From Alteromonadaceae bacterium (lineage in GTDB: Bacteria; Pseudomonadota; Gammaproteobacteria; Enterobacterales; Alteromonadaceae), in the NCBI GenBank assembly GCA_014872785.1, contig WKFJ01000050.1, positions 1 to 60,192 on the forward strand: DNA of 60,192 nt. The letters run 5' to 3'. Made by a program: the position numbers and the translations under genes. The notes under the pieces were generated by a model, which did not search any database, was not told the DNA's origin, and saw only the letters and a program-made list of their open reading frames with translations. Below are positions 1 to 7,895 of the stretch, piece by piece. The stretch's first letter is position 1, and every line of letters begins with the position of its first letter.

Positions 1-1
1 C

Positions 2-331
2 ACTGATCCAGATGCCTTGCAGGCGGCAAATTTGGATAATGTCCCCGTACTAGGCTCAGGAATGAGTTTGAATGCCAATTATGCTTTTTTTAATAAAGGC
101 GATGTCACCGTGAGCGGTATGTTAGGGCTTTACATGTGGGAAGCGGAATTAAGTTCTGTCGCAAATGGTAATGTTCTTAATAAAGACGTCGACGGTACTG
201 ACTTTACCCTGGGGTTGGGAGCCGAATATAATTTTAATGAGCAGGTGAGTAGTTATTTGAAGCTACAACGCTATCAGCTCGACCCTAACGATGTAAATGA
301 AGTGCAAGTGGGTATGTCTTATCGGTTTTAG
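2..331 (+). CDS. Outer-membrane beta-barrel protein, C-terminal part (gene cut by window edge)
   Basis: The frame is open from the first complete codon and ends at TAG 329-331, so the start lies outside the window. The visible 109 residues show alternating hydrophobic/polar strands typical of a transmembrane beta barrel, with segments such as GMLGLYMWEAEL and FTLGLGAEYNF. The last residues, VGMSYRF, end in the terminal Phe recognised by the BAM complex. This resembles the end of a small OmpA/OmpW-like barrel in the outer membrane, but the exact family cannot be fixed from the fragment. A clear terminator follows 21 bases after the stop. Confidence 0.75.
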   Translation, partial: TDPDALQAANLDNVPVLGSGMSLNANYAFFNKGDVTVSGMLGLYMWEAELSSVANGNVLNKDVDGTDFTLGLGAEYNFNEQVSSYLKLQRYQLDPNDVNEVQVGMSYRF

Positions 332-352
332 GCCGCCAAAATCTACATTTTT

Positions 353-380
353 AAAAACCAGCTTTAACGCTGGTTTTTTT
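353..380 (+). terminator. Rho-independent terminator after the outer-membrane barrel gene
   Basis: The arms ACCAGC and GCTGGT (extended by flanking A and T runs) surround a TTTAAC loop, followed by a run of T. This is a classical intrinsic terminator placed just after the stop at 331. Confidence 0.85.
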
Positions 381-696
381 ATGCCTGTTAAACCCTAGTC
401 AAGTTGTAGTGCCAAGAGTTAGGGAGAATGCTAGTCAAACTGTCCAATTGCAGAGAAATTTGAATGATGAAATATGAGTTTTAGTGAATAAAGCGTGAAA
501 AAACTATGCAGGCAATGAGGAGTGAGAGCTCCATATTTGCCAGCTGTGAAGAATTGTCTCGTTAAATTCTTGTTAACCCTAGCTAAAGTAGGGGCTTTGT
601 TTGAGTAAATGTGCAAAGAAATGTGCATATTCGAGCTTGTGAAACTGAGCATTAAAAAAACATCAGTTTGATTATGAATTGCACAATTTTGACCCG
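381..696. other. Gene-free intergenic stretch
   Basis: The gap between the barrel gene and the HD-GYP gene is about 420 bases. Apart from the terminator at its left end and a promoter at its right end I see nothing convincing. A 73-codon minus-strand frame at 431-652 has no family resemblance and no good ribosome binding site, and was judged non-coding. Confidence 0.5.
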
Positions 697-724
697 TTGA
701 CAGTTGAGCTGTGAAACAGATAAT
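697..724 (+). promoter_or_regulatory. Sigma-70 promoter for the HD-GYP gene
   Basis: TTGACA (697-702, perfect -35) is separated by 16 bases from GATAAT (719-724, one mismatch from TATAAT). Transcription would begin around 731, giving a leader of about 23 bases that contains the AGAGGGA ribosome binding site (741-747) before ATG 754. Confidence 0.7.
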
Positions 725-753
725 GCGACAAAACTACTCCAGAGGGATCAGAC

Positions 754-1974
754 ATGTCGCAGTATCAGACGGTCACAATTGATGAGTTACAAACCGGTAT
801 GTTTGTAGAAGCTGTCGCAAAGCAGACCGGCAACTTAAAGATCAAGAGCCAAGGAAAAGTGAGTAGTGAAAATGTTATTGAATGGCTACGTCGCCAAGGC
901 ATTTTAGAGCTGGTTGTTGATGTTAGCAAAGGCGCCGAAGAAACGAGTAGCAAACCTGCAAACGATGAGGCAAATAGCACAAACAAAGCCACCTCTGGAG
1001 ATAAAAACTCTCCTAAAAAGTTTGTTGATCTTCAGCTCGAAATCCGACGAGCGACAGAACTTCACAAAAACGCGCAAAATATACAAAAACGCTTATTTAT
1101 CGCAGCACAGAAAGGCATAAAATTTAACTTAAATGCGACGCAGAAAGTTGCTGACGCGGTGGTCGAGTCTCTAAACAGAAACCCTAACGCTTTGCTTTGC
1201 ATGACCCAAATTCGCGCGAAAGGTGGATATCTATTCGAACACTCGGTTAATTGTGGCGTATTGATGGCTGCCTTTGCAAAATCGATGGGTTTTGACGACA
1301 AACTTGTCTGGGATTTGACGTTTTCAGGTTTAGTCCATGACTTAGGCATGGTGAAAGTACCTTCTCGTATTCTAAACAAAGACGGAAAACTAGACGCAGC
1401 AGAACAGAAGGTAGTTAGAGAGCACGTAAGGAATAGTATTGCTCTATTAAAGCCATTTAAGGAAGTGAGTGAAACCGTTTTTCGCACTATCCGTTGCCAT
1501 CATGAAAGATTGGATGGTACGGGATATCCATTGGGTTTGGATGGCGACAATATCAATCAATATAGCCGAATGTTGGCGATAGTGGATACCTACGACGCTA
1601 TGATTGCCGAACGCAGCTACAAAAAGCCAATCCTAGCGGCAAATGCGTTGAAACTATTGTTGAAGTATTCTGAAACTCAGTTTGATAGAGATTTAGTTTG
1701 CAAGTTTATTAAATGTGTAGGGGTATACCCGATTGGCTCTTTGGTGAAGCTTAAGAGTGAAAAAGTTGGGGTAGTGGTTGACTTAAATGAAGCGAAACCC
1801 TTCAAACCCAAAATTAATGTGTTCTACTCTACACGTTCGAATCACTTTTTACCTAAAAGGGACATTGATTTGGCGACCGGACACTCGGCAGAAGAAATTC
1901 TTGAACCGACTTCTGCCAAAGTTAATAGAATTAATTACAAGCGCTTCTTTATGGAGCAAATGCAGGTTGCGTGA
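754..1974 (+). CDS. HD-GYP domain cyclic-di-GMP phosphodiesterase with N-terminal DUF3391
   Basis: This 406-residue cytoplasmic protein is predicted to hydrolyse the second messenger c-di-GMP. Residues about 1-110 resemble DUF3391, a domain commonly found in front of HD-GYP in gammaproteobacteria, followed by a low-complexity Ser/Asn/Lys linker (about 60-88). The HD-GYP domain carries LVHDLGM near residue 195 (the metal-binding HD pair) and HHERLDGTGYP near 249-259, which holds the GYP signature. These residues indicate a catalytically competent enzyme. It stands alone, with a strong promoter and an AGAGGGA ribosome binding site upstream. Its output is expected to be lower c-di-GMP and thus a change in motility or biofilm behaviour. 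The inputs are not visible: there is no receiver or membrane domain. Confidence 0.9.
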   Translation: MSQYQTVTIDELQTGMFVEAVAKQTGNLKIKSQGKVSSENVIEWLRRQGILELVVDVSKGAEETSSKPANDEANSTNKATSGDKNSPKKFVDLQLEIRRATELHKNAQNIQKRLFIAAQKGIKFNLNATQKVADAVVESLNRNPNALLCMTQIRAKGGYLFEHSVNCGVLMAAFAKSMGFDDKLVWDLTFSGLVHDLGMVKVPSRILNKDGKLDAAEQKVVREHVRNSIALLKPFKEVSETVFRTIRCHHERLDGTGYPLGLDGDNINQYSRMLAIVDTYDAMIAERSYKKPILAANALKLLLKYSETQFDRDLVCKFIKCVGVYPIGSLVKLKSEKVGVVVDLNEAKPFKPKINVFYSTRSNHFLPKRDIDLATGHSAEEILEPTSAKVNRINYKRFFMEQMQVA

Positions 1975-2023
1975 GTTCGTTTGAACTTGCCAATGTAATT
2001 CTTATTTGAAATTGAAATAAATA

Positions 2024-2050
2024 TTTTTGATTGATTTAACTAATCAAAAA
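2024..2050. repeat. AT-rich inverted repeat upstream of oxyR
   Basis: A 9-base perfect inverted repeat (TTTTTGATT / AATCAAAAA) surrounds a 9-base spacer, 40 bases before the oxyR start. It could be a weak terminator for the HD-GYP gene or an operator. It is too AT-rich for the terminator reading to be secure. Confidence 0.4.
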
Positions 2051-2089
2051 TCAAATAATGGGTTTTTACTTTTACCTAAGTGACCCAAT

Positions 2090-2998
2090 ATGAAGTGGCC
2101 AAATCTTAAACATCTCCATTACCTCGTCACGCTTTATCAAGAGCAACACTTCAATCGAGCCGCCCAACGGTGCCATGTTAGTCAGTCAACACTGAGTACA
2201 GCTATCCAAAATTTGGAAGATCAATTAGACGGGCAACTATTAGAACGAGACCATAAAACATTTATCTTTACCTCGTTTGGGCTAGAAGTTGTTGAGCGGA
2301 GCAAGTTAATTCTGCAACAAGCTAGTGAACTGATGGAATTTGCTTCTTCTTCTGGAGACTGGGCCTCAGGTCAGTTGAAAGTCGGGGTGATTCCCACAAT
2401 CGCGCCTTTTATTTTTGAAAAGCTGATCCACACGGTATCTGCTGAACTGCCTAATTTGAGTTTGCAACTGCAAGAGGACACGACCGAGAACTTACTGGCA
2501 CAATTAAACGATGGAGCCCTCGATTTACTTATTCTTGCATTGCCTATGGTGACACCTGGTTGCAAACAGATGTTGTTGGGGACAGACCCGTTCCACTTGC
2601 TTGTCCATGAGGACATGTTGGAACAGCTTCCGCAGCCTTTGAATATTTCTGATCTGCCTAAAAACAGTATTTTCTTGTTGCAATCCGAGCACTGCATGAC
2701 AGGACATGCTGTCAGTGCTTGTGGTTTGCAGCACGCGGAGCAAGTGAGTTCATTAGCAGCCAGTAGCATTCATACCTTGATTAAACTTGTCTCAAGTAAA
2801 TTCGGTACAACGTTTGTGCCGGGTATGGCGCTAGAAGAAAATATTATCGGTGATGCACCATTGGTGGCATTACCAGCTGAAAGATCAGCTTATCGGGAAA
2901 TTGGCTTGGTGTGGCGCAATGGCACAACGCGAATGTCTCTGTTTAGAAAGTTCGCGGAGCTGGTGTCTCCGCTGCTTCCAACCCCCACATTGAAATAA
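2090..2998 (+). CDS. oxyR: Hydrogen-peroxide-sensing LysR-type regulator OxyR
   Basis: This 302-residue LysR-family transcription factor has an N-terminal winged helix-turn-helix (residues about 5-64, with NRAAQRCHVSQSTLSTAIQN) and a C-terminal effector domain. Two cysteines at about 201 and 210 lie in EHCMTGHAVSAC, with the same 9-residue spacing as the redox-active Cys199/Cys208 pair of E. coli OxyR. The following region (SIHTLIKLVSSKFGTTFVPGMAL) aligns with the OxyR region that rearranges on disulfide formation. It is therefore expected to activate catalase and peroxidase genes under peroxide stress. None of the usual targets (katG, ahpC, dps) is adjacent. A strong terminator follows the stop by a few bases. 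Confidence 0.88.
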   Translation: MKWPNLKHLHYLVTLYQEQHFNRAAQRCHVSQSTLSTAIQNLEDQLDGQLLERDHKTFIFTSFGLEVVERSKLILQQASELMEFASSSGDWASGQLKVGVIPTIAPFIFEKLIHTVSAELPNLSLQLQEDTTENLLAQLNDGALDLLILALPMVTPGCKQMLLGTDPFHLLVHEDMLEQLPQPLNISDLPKNSIFLLQSEHCMTGHAVSACGLQHAEQVSSLAASSIHTLIKLVSSKFGTTFVPGMALEENIIGDAPLVALPAERSAYREIGLVWRNGTTRMSLFRKFAELVSPLLPTPTLK

Positions 2999-3002
2999 CG
3001 CG

Positions 3003-3028
3003 AAACGCCTGTTAATCAGGCGTTTTTT
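3003..3028 (+). terminator. Terminator after oxyR
   Basis: The stem AAACGCCTG / CAGGCGTTT with loop TTAAT is followed by a run of T, immediately after the oxyR stop codon. Confidence 0.88.
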
Positions 3029-3161
3029 CTTTTTTAAAGAAAAAGTGACTTTTTTTAAAATAAAACCAAACTATTTTCAAAACAGGGTCGACTTTAATAG
3101 CAACACAGAAAATAGGTCAGTATTGGCCATCAGCTAACGCTCACATTTTGGATGTATAACA

Positions 3162-3704
3162 TTGTTTGAAAAAACGGATGAACAGCTCATTGCTAAAGCC
3201 TTAGATGGCAATCGCTCAGCTTGGTTAAAGCTAGTGAAACGTTATGAGCGCAGTGTGTACAACTATGGCATTCGTATGACCAGCAACCCCGATGATGCAC
3301 TGGATTTGATGCAGGAAATATTTATCTCAGTATTTCGCAACCTAAGTACGTATCGAGGTGATGGCAGTTTTAAGGCATGGTTGTTTCGCATTGCCAGTTA
3401 TCGCTGTGTTGAATACTACCGGCGTAAGAAGCCGACACAAGGATTAGATGACGTGCAAGAGGTAGCCTGTGAGCAATCGGCACCAGAAATGGTGATGCTG
3501 ATGAGTCAGGGCAATAAGCAGGTCATCGATGCGATGCAGCAATTACCTTTGGCGCAAAAAGCCGTCATTGAACTTAAATTTTTTGGACAATTTACCTTTG
3601 AGGAAATTGCCGAGCAGTTAAACGTATCTAGCAACACAGTCAAATCCAGACTCTACACGGCTCTGGATAAATTAAAAGGCTTGTTAGAGGTGGAATATGT
3701 CTAA
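3162..3704 (+). CDS. ECF-type RNA polymerase sigma factor
   Basis: This 180-residue protein has the two-part architecture of extracytoplasmic-function sigma factors. Region 2 covers residues about 22-90, with DALDLMQEIFISVFRNL and FKAWLFRIASYRCVEYYRR for core binding and -10 recognition. Region 4 covers about 115-172, with LPLAQKAVIELKFFGQFTFE and EEIAEQLNVSSNTVKSRLYT as the -35-binding helix-turn-helix. The start is TTG 3162; the nearby ATG at 3152 is out of frame and hits a stop at once. The stop overlaps the start of the next gene by 8 bases, which indicates translational coupling to its presumed anti-sigma partner. It heads a three-gene operon. Confidence 0.87.
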   Translation: MFEKTDEQLIAKALDGNRSAWLKLVKRYERSVYNYGIRMTSNPDDALDLMQEIFISVFRNLSTYRGDGSFKAWLFRIASYRCVEYYRRKKPTQGLDDVQEVACEQSAPEMVMLMSQGNKQVIDAMQQLPLAQKAVIELKFFGQFTFEEIAEQLNVSSNTVKSRLYTALDKLKGLLEVEYV

Positions 3705-4377
3705 TTTTGATAAAGAAACAATATTCAATAAATGGTTGGATCAAGAACTGACTTCTGCAGAGCAGGCTCAGTTCGAGACTTGGTGTAAAGAAGACAAAGA
3801 CTTCGCAGACAAGATTGCCACGATGAGTGCATTGGAAAGCTTTGGACAGGATTTCAAAGACATTGATGTGCCCAAATGGCGTCCTGAGGACATATTTGAA
3901 AAGCCGGCTAAAACACCTTGGTGGCAATGGTCAGGTTTACCTACACTTTCGTTCGCGACGTCAATGGCCGCTATCTTAATGGTGACGCTACGAATTGAGT
4001 TCACCGTAGGCGACGGAGTGTTGCAGGTACGTTTTGCAGATTCTGTCGACGAACAAAAAATTGAGCAACTGGTCGCGGCGCGAATCAGTGAATATGAAAC
4101 GCAGCAAGACCAGAAGTTCGCGCAACAAACGACAGATTTACAGCAACAACAATTGCAGATGAATACACAACTGGCTAATTATTTATTGTCTACCAGTCGT
4201 ACTGAACGTCGGGAAGACTTCGCTGAATTAATCAAACACGTCAACGAGCAGCGTAGCGATGACCAAGTCTTCTACGCACGCCAATTAAATAAGATTCAAC
4301 AGGATTTCGTCGCCAACTCTGAGCCGGCTGAATGGCAGCCTGCGAGTATGACAAAACCTGTCTCTGGAAATGAATGA
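3697..4377 (+). CDS. Putative membrane-anchored anti-sigma factor
   Basis: This 226-residue protein is encoded immediately after, and overlapping, the ECF sigma gene. The N-terminal ~75 residues are acidic and soluble (FNKWLDQELTSAEQAQFETW), like the sigma-binding domain of anti-sigma factors. A single hydrophobic segment at about residues 80-97 (FATSMAAILMVTL) follows. The C-terminal ~120 residues are a Gln-rich, coiled-coil-like periplasmic domain (QQTTDLQQQQLQMNTQLANY). No zinc-binding HxxxCxxC motif is present, so it is not a canonical ZAS-type anti-sigma. The role is inferred from position and topology: it would hold the sigma factor at the inner membrane until an envelope signal releases it. 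Confidence 0.65.
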   Translation: MSNFDKETIFNKWLDQELTSAEQAQFETWCKEDKDFADKIATMSALESFGQDFKDIDVPKWRPEDIFEKPAKTPWWQWSGLPTLSFATSMAAILMVTLRIEFTVGDGVLQVRFADSVDEQKIEQLVAARISEYETQQDQKFAQQTTDLQQQQLQMNTQLANYLLSTSRTERREDFAELIKHVNEQRSDDQVFYARQLNKIQQDFVANSEPAEWQPASMTKPVSGNE

Positions 4378-4387
4378 GGTATCCATA

Positions 4388-5314
4388 ATGAAGAAACGAT
4401 TGCTTTCCCTAGCGGCATGTTTGTGCATGGCAACCGCTGTATCGGCCACCGACATGGCCAAATTGAACAAAGACAGCCAGATAATGCGCAATATACTTGA
4501 AACCTCGTTAAAACAAGAAAATCGGCGCGGCGCTATTAGAATTCGTTCGGTTAGCACCTCTTATTTGCAAGGTCAGGGTATGGTGTTCGAGGTTAGAGTC
4601 AATTCGGGTAATACCCACTTCGATTTTAACTTTGACGGCCTAATATCAGATTTGTCAGTGTCGGCACCGCCTGCGCCAGAACCACCTGAGTTCGAAGGAA
4701 ACTTTGTGTTCAGCGATTCAGAGTTTGTTGGCGATATTCAAATGCTAACTGAAAGTGCGCTGGAATTAGCGCGAGAAGCCCTTGAAGATACTCGTGGTAG
4801 ACGCCGTGAACTGCGTCAGGAAGAGCGCGAAATTGAGTGGGAAGTTCGCCAATACGAAAGAGAAATTCGCGACATTGAGTTTGAGCTGAGACATGCTGAA
4901 CAGGAACGCAAAACGGAGTTGAATCAACGTAAAGCAGAACTTCAGCGTGACAAGGATAAACTGCAAGAAAAACGCAAGGATATTGAGGCTATTGAAGAGA
5001 AACTGCGCGAGGAAGAAAGAAGTGCAGCAGACAAGCGCAAACAAGACCAAGCGAAAAAGGTGAAGCAGTTTTTGGCTAACTTTGAAGCGACAATCGCCGA
5101 AACACTATGTGACTACGGCGGTGGTTTAAGAGAACTGCCTGACGCTGAAAAAATTAACTTTGTCTTACCTGACTTTTCGGTAGTGAAAACCAACCGTGGT
5201 AACCAGCGAGTAGATAAGATTTACATTTTTGATGTGGAAGATGTGAAATCATGTGTTGCCGAAGACTTAAATGCCAATAAGTTACTCGATAAAGCGCTGA
5301 CTTACACGTTTTAA
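4388..5314 (+). CDS. Secreted coiled-coil protein of the ECF sigma operon (function unknown)
   Basis: The start was set at ATG 4388, where a GAGG ribosome binding site and a signal peptide begin (MKKRLLSLAACLCMATAVSA, cleavage likely after ATAVSA). The frame could also open at 4370, but that would bury the signal peptide. The 308-residue product has a globular N-terminal part, a Pro-rich patch (APPAPEPPEFEG, near residue 95) and a highly charged Arg/Glu-rich coiled coil of about 110 residues (about 135-245). A C-terminal globular part contains a few Cys residues. I do not recognise the family. Position suggests that it works with the sigma/anti-sigma pair, as a target or as the envelope sensor. 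The C-terminal domain may measure or transmit envelope stress, but this is inference. Confidence 0.7.
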   Translation: MKKRLLSLAACLCMATAVSATDMAKLNKDSQIMRNILETSLKQENRRGAIRIRSVSTSYLQGQGMVFEVRVNSGNTHFDFNFDGLISDLSVSAPPAPEPPEFEGNFVFSDSEFVGDIQMLTESALELAREALEDTRGRRRELRQEEREIEWEVRQYEREIRDIEFELRHAEQERKTELNQRKAELQRDKDKLQEKRKDIEAIEEKLREEERSAADKRKQDQAKKVKQFLANFEATIAETLCDYGGGLRELPDAEKINFVLPDFSVVKTNRGNQRVDKIYIFDVEDVKSCVAEDLNANKLLDKALTYTF

Positions 5315-5331
5315 GCTAAAGAGAATGGAAG

Positions 5332-5359
5332 AACGGTGCTATATAAGCGCCGTTTTTTT
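5332..5359 (+). terminator. Terminator of the ECF sigma operon
   Basis: The stem AACGGTGC / GCGCCGTT (one G-T pair) with a 7-base loop is followed by seven T, shortly after the stop at 5314. Confidence 0.85.
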
Positions 5360-5382
5360 ATCTTTTTATTCACTAGTTTAAT

Positions 5383-6015
5383 TTATTTAGGCATAGGAAA
5401 CGCCAGTATTTCTCCTGCACCAATAGTAAAAAGCCAAACGCCATACAAGCTATGTTCAATGCTGGTAAACATCAACGATTGTGTGCGTCGATAGGTAAGA
5501 CCAAACAAGATTCCGCCTACGAGTGTCAGTACTAGTATAAATGCGTTATCAAAGACTAGGTGTGCAATGCAAAAAACGAGTGCATTTAGCGCTATAAAAA
5601 GGTGTGTGGAGCTGAGTAACTCTTGATATCGCTGAAAGAAAAAATAGCGGTATATAAATTCCTGCGGGTAGACCGAGAAAATGGAATAAAAAAAGGTAAT
5701 GGCCAGCCACATCGCAGGGTTTTGCAAAGGTACGATAAACAGCTTTTCTGGCATGTATATCGCCATTAGCCCACTACTTACAAATGTAAAAATAGCAAAT
5801 CGTAAGAGCATGTGTTGCCACGGCGCATTCCTGGGAATGGCTAATAAACTGGATTTATTAAATAGTTTCTTGCGTTTGGCGATTATCACTGTGTACATAA
5901 TCGCGCTTGCCGCCAATAAAACTAAAAATATGGGGAAGACCGGGAGTACCAGTGTACTGGGAACTAACACAAAAAGTACGATTAACTCGCACCATCTCCA
6001 AGTCTTTGTGGTCAT
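5383..6015 (-). CDS. CPBP-family intramembrane metalloprotease
   Basis: This roughly 210-residue polytopic membrane protein belongs to the CPBP (Abi/CAAX-protease and bacteriocin-processing) family. Conserved elements are YPQEFIYRYFF (the QExxxR variant of the EExxxR catalytic motif), FCIAH (FxxxH) and a later His in SIEHSLYG. Several hydrophobic helices are visible from the N terminus on. The ATG at 6015 was preferred; a TTG at 6033 would add six residues (MRRKIH). The gene follows the DUF1456 gene by 24 bases on the same strand, so co-transcription is likely. Substrates of bacterial CPBP proteins are mostly unknown, and none can be proposed here. Confidence 0.78.
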   Translation of the reverse strand: MTTKTWRWCELIVLFVLVPSTLVLPVFPIFLVLLAASAIMYTVIIAKRKKLFNKSSLLAIPRNAPWQHMLLRFAIFTFVSSGLMAIYMPEKLFIVPLQNPAMWLAITFFYSIFSVYPQEFIYRYFFFQRYQELLSSTHLFIALNALVFCIAHLVFDNAFILVLTLVGGILFGLTYRRTQSLMFTSIEHSLYGVWLFTIGAGEILAFPMPK

Positions 6016-6039
6016 GTGGATTTTTCTTCGCAATAAATA

Positions 6040-6558
6040 CTAATTCTTAGGGCGTTTAGTATTCCAAGGTGATTCTGAGGCGCTTTTGTTTTCATTGCGG
6101 TAGGTACGCGCCATACCAGTTAGGAAGTTCCTTAATATTTGATCGCCACATTCTCTGTAGTGTTTGTGATCCGGCTTTCTAAAAAGTGCCGTGAGTTCGC
6201 TTTTACCCAATTTAAAATCAGCTTTATCGAGCATCTTTAACATATCTTCTTGCTGATAACTCATAGCAATTTTTATTTTGCGTAAAATTTCGTTGTTGGA
6301 TAGCCGAATTCCTGCCGCGGGTGCTTGGTATTCTACACCTTCTTGTTTGCCTCTATTTTTAATGATCAGGCCATCGAGAAATAGGCATAGAATTTTGTCG
6401 CGGCAGGGCAAAAAGCCACTTTCATCTTCTTTGCGCATCATTGCCAATAAGTAGTCTTCATCGAGGGTATAATCGACTAATCGAAAAATACTGATAGTGG
6501 CTTGGTTATCTAAACTAAGTGCATATCTGAGGCGGCGGAAAACGTCGTTCAATAACAT
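6040..6558 (-). CDS. yehS: DUF1456 family protein, YehS-like
   Basis: This 172-residue cytoplasmic protein is built of two repeated ~70-residue units, as in E. coli YehS. The first contains RKEDESGFLPCRDKIL and LFLDGLIIKNRGK. The second contains FRKPDHKHYRECGDQILRNF and LTGMARTYRN. These two xRxPDHxxxREC/RKEDExGF blocks are the family signature. The function of the family is unknown. It sits upstream of the CPBP protease gene on the same strand, separated by only 24 bases. Confidence 0.88.
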   Translation of the reverse strand: MLLNDVFRRLRYALSLDNQATISIFRLVDYTLDEDYLLAMMRKEDESGFLPCRDKILCLFLDGLIIKNRGKQEGVEYQAPAAGIRLSNNEILRKIKIAMSYQQEDMLKMLDKADFKLGKSELTALFRKPDHKHYRECGDQILRNFLTGMARTYRNENKSASESPWNTKRPKN

Positions 6559-6692
6559 TGGGATTCTAGCTCATTATTTAATTTTCGGTATTCTAGCGTA
6601 AGTAGGTACATACTAATACCAAATTTAAGTCACTTGATTGAAGGCGAAATGTTACTTCAGTCTAACTTTTTGATTGTTTCGTTTTTTATTGG

Positions 6693-7835
6693 TTACGACA
6701 AGCGAGAACGGAACTCTTCGTAGCTAAAGCTTTTAATAAGCTCGAAGTCACCAGATTCGCGAATGATACCAATGTGAGGATGTTCTACACCGTTAAAAAA
6801 GGTGGTTTTAACCATAGTGTAGTGGATCATGTCTTCAAAAATGAGTCGGTCACCAACGTTCAAAGGCTTGTCAAAGCTGTAGCGGTCGATAACGTCACCG
6901 GCTAAACATGAGTTGCCACCTAGTTTATAGGTGTATGCTTTTTCGTTAGCTTCACCTGCATAACGAACCGCCGGGCGATAGGGCATTTCCAAAACATCAG
7001 GCATATGTGCCGTTGCAGAAATATCGAGTATGGCAATATTCTCTTGATTCTTCACAATATCAACAACTTCACACACAAGTGTTCCCGTTTGCCAAGCAAC
7101 TGCCGAACCAGGCTCCAAGATAAGTTCCACATCCCACTTTTCACGAAACGCTTTTAGCACGCCAATGAGATGCTCAACGTCATATCCTTGCTGTGTCATT
7201 AGATGGCCACCACCAAGATTAATCCATTGCATTTGTGGAAGCCAATTCGCAAATTTTTCTTCAACCGCCCTGATGGTTCTCTCAGTCGCGAAAGAGTCAC
7301 ATTTACATAGGTTGTGTATATGTAACCCAGTAATCCCAGATAAATCTGCACCTTCAAGTTCACTGGCTCTGATGCCCAAGCGTGAACCTGGAGCACTTGG
7401 ATCATAAAGCTCTGTCTCTGCCTCACGGTGTTCCGGATTGACTCTGAGTCCAGCAGCTACACCTGCTTCAAGTATTTGAGTTTTATAGCGTTGCCATTGT
7501 TGCAGACTGTTGAAACTGATGTGGTTCACCAGCGAAGTTAACTCGGCGATATCCTGTTTTTTATACGCGGGAGAGTAAGCATGCACTTCCTTACCCATTT
7601 CGAATTTAGCGAGTTTTGCCTCCCAAACTGAGCTAGCGGTACAGCCCTGGAGATATTTACCAACCATGGGAAAAGTGGACCACATCGAAAACCCCTTTAG
7701 TGCCAGGATGATGTTACATCCAGACTCTCTTTGCACTTTTTCCATGAGTTCCAAGTTGCGTTGTAGCAGCGACTCTTCGCAGATATAACAAGGACTGGGA
7801 ATATTGGTATCAAGGAGTTTATCGTTGTAGGACAT
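6693..7835 (-). CDS. nspC: Carboxynorspermidine/carboxyspermidine decarboxylase
   Basis: This 380-residue fold-type III PLP decarboxylase makes the final step of the alternative polyamine route, decarboxylating carboxyspermidine or carboxynorspermidine. The PLP-lysine region is NIILALKGFSMWSTFP (about residue 49). Typical glycine-rich and active-site segments follow, such as WINLGGGHLMT and ILEPGSAVAW, and KLGGNSCLAGDVIDRYSF near the C terminus carries the conserved Cys. ATG 7835 was preferred; a GTG at 7841 would add two residues. It lies 60 bases after the synthase gene on the same strand, separated by a perfect inverted repeat, and forms a two-gene polyamine operon. Confidence 0.92.
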   Translation of the reverse strand: MSYNDKLLDTNIPSPCYICEESLLQRNLELMEKVQRESGCNIILALKGFSMWSTFPMVGKYLQGCTASSVWEAKLAKFEMGKEVHAYSPAYKKQDIAELTSLVNHISFNSLQQWQRYKTQILEAGVAAGLRVNPEHREAETELYDPSAPGSRLGIRASELEGADLSGITGLHIHNLCKCDSFATERTIRAVEEKFANWLPQMQWINLGGGHLMTQQGYDVEHLIGVLKAFREKWDVELILEPGSAVAWQTGTLVCEVVDIVKNQENIAILDISATAHMPDVLEMPYRPAVRYAGEANEKAYTYKLGGNSCLAGDVIDRYSFDKPLNVGDRLIFEDMIHYTMVKTTFFNGVEHPHIGIIRESGDFELIKSFSYEEFRSRLS

Positions 7836-7857
7836 GGTCACACCGTTTTAAAGGAGC

Positions 7858-7885
7858 ATGTTGGTGGGACTGCGCCCACCAACAT
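7858..7885. repeat. Perfect 11-base inverted repeat between the polyamine genes
   Basis: The arms ATGTTGGTGGG and CCCACCAACAT flank a 6-base loop (7869-7874). It begins 10 bases after the synthase stop codon and ends 23 bases before the decarboxylase coding region begins. There is no T run on the minus strand after it, so it is not an ordinary terminator. It would form a stable intercistronic hairpin in the mRNA. Confidence 0.75.
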
Positions 7886-7895
7886 TAGACAAATA

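Noticed and set aside
431..652. 73-codon minus-strand frame in the first long intergenic region
   Set aside because: No recognisable domain, no good ribosome binding site, codon pattern like random AT-rich DNA.
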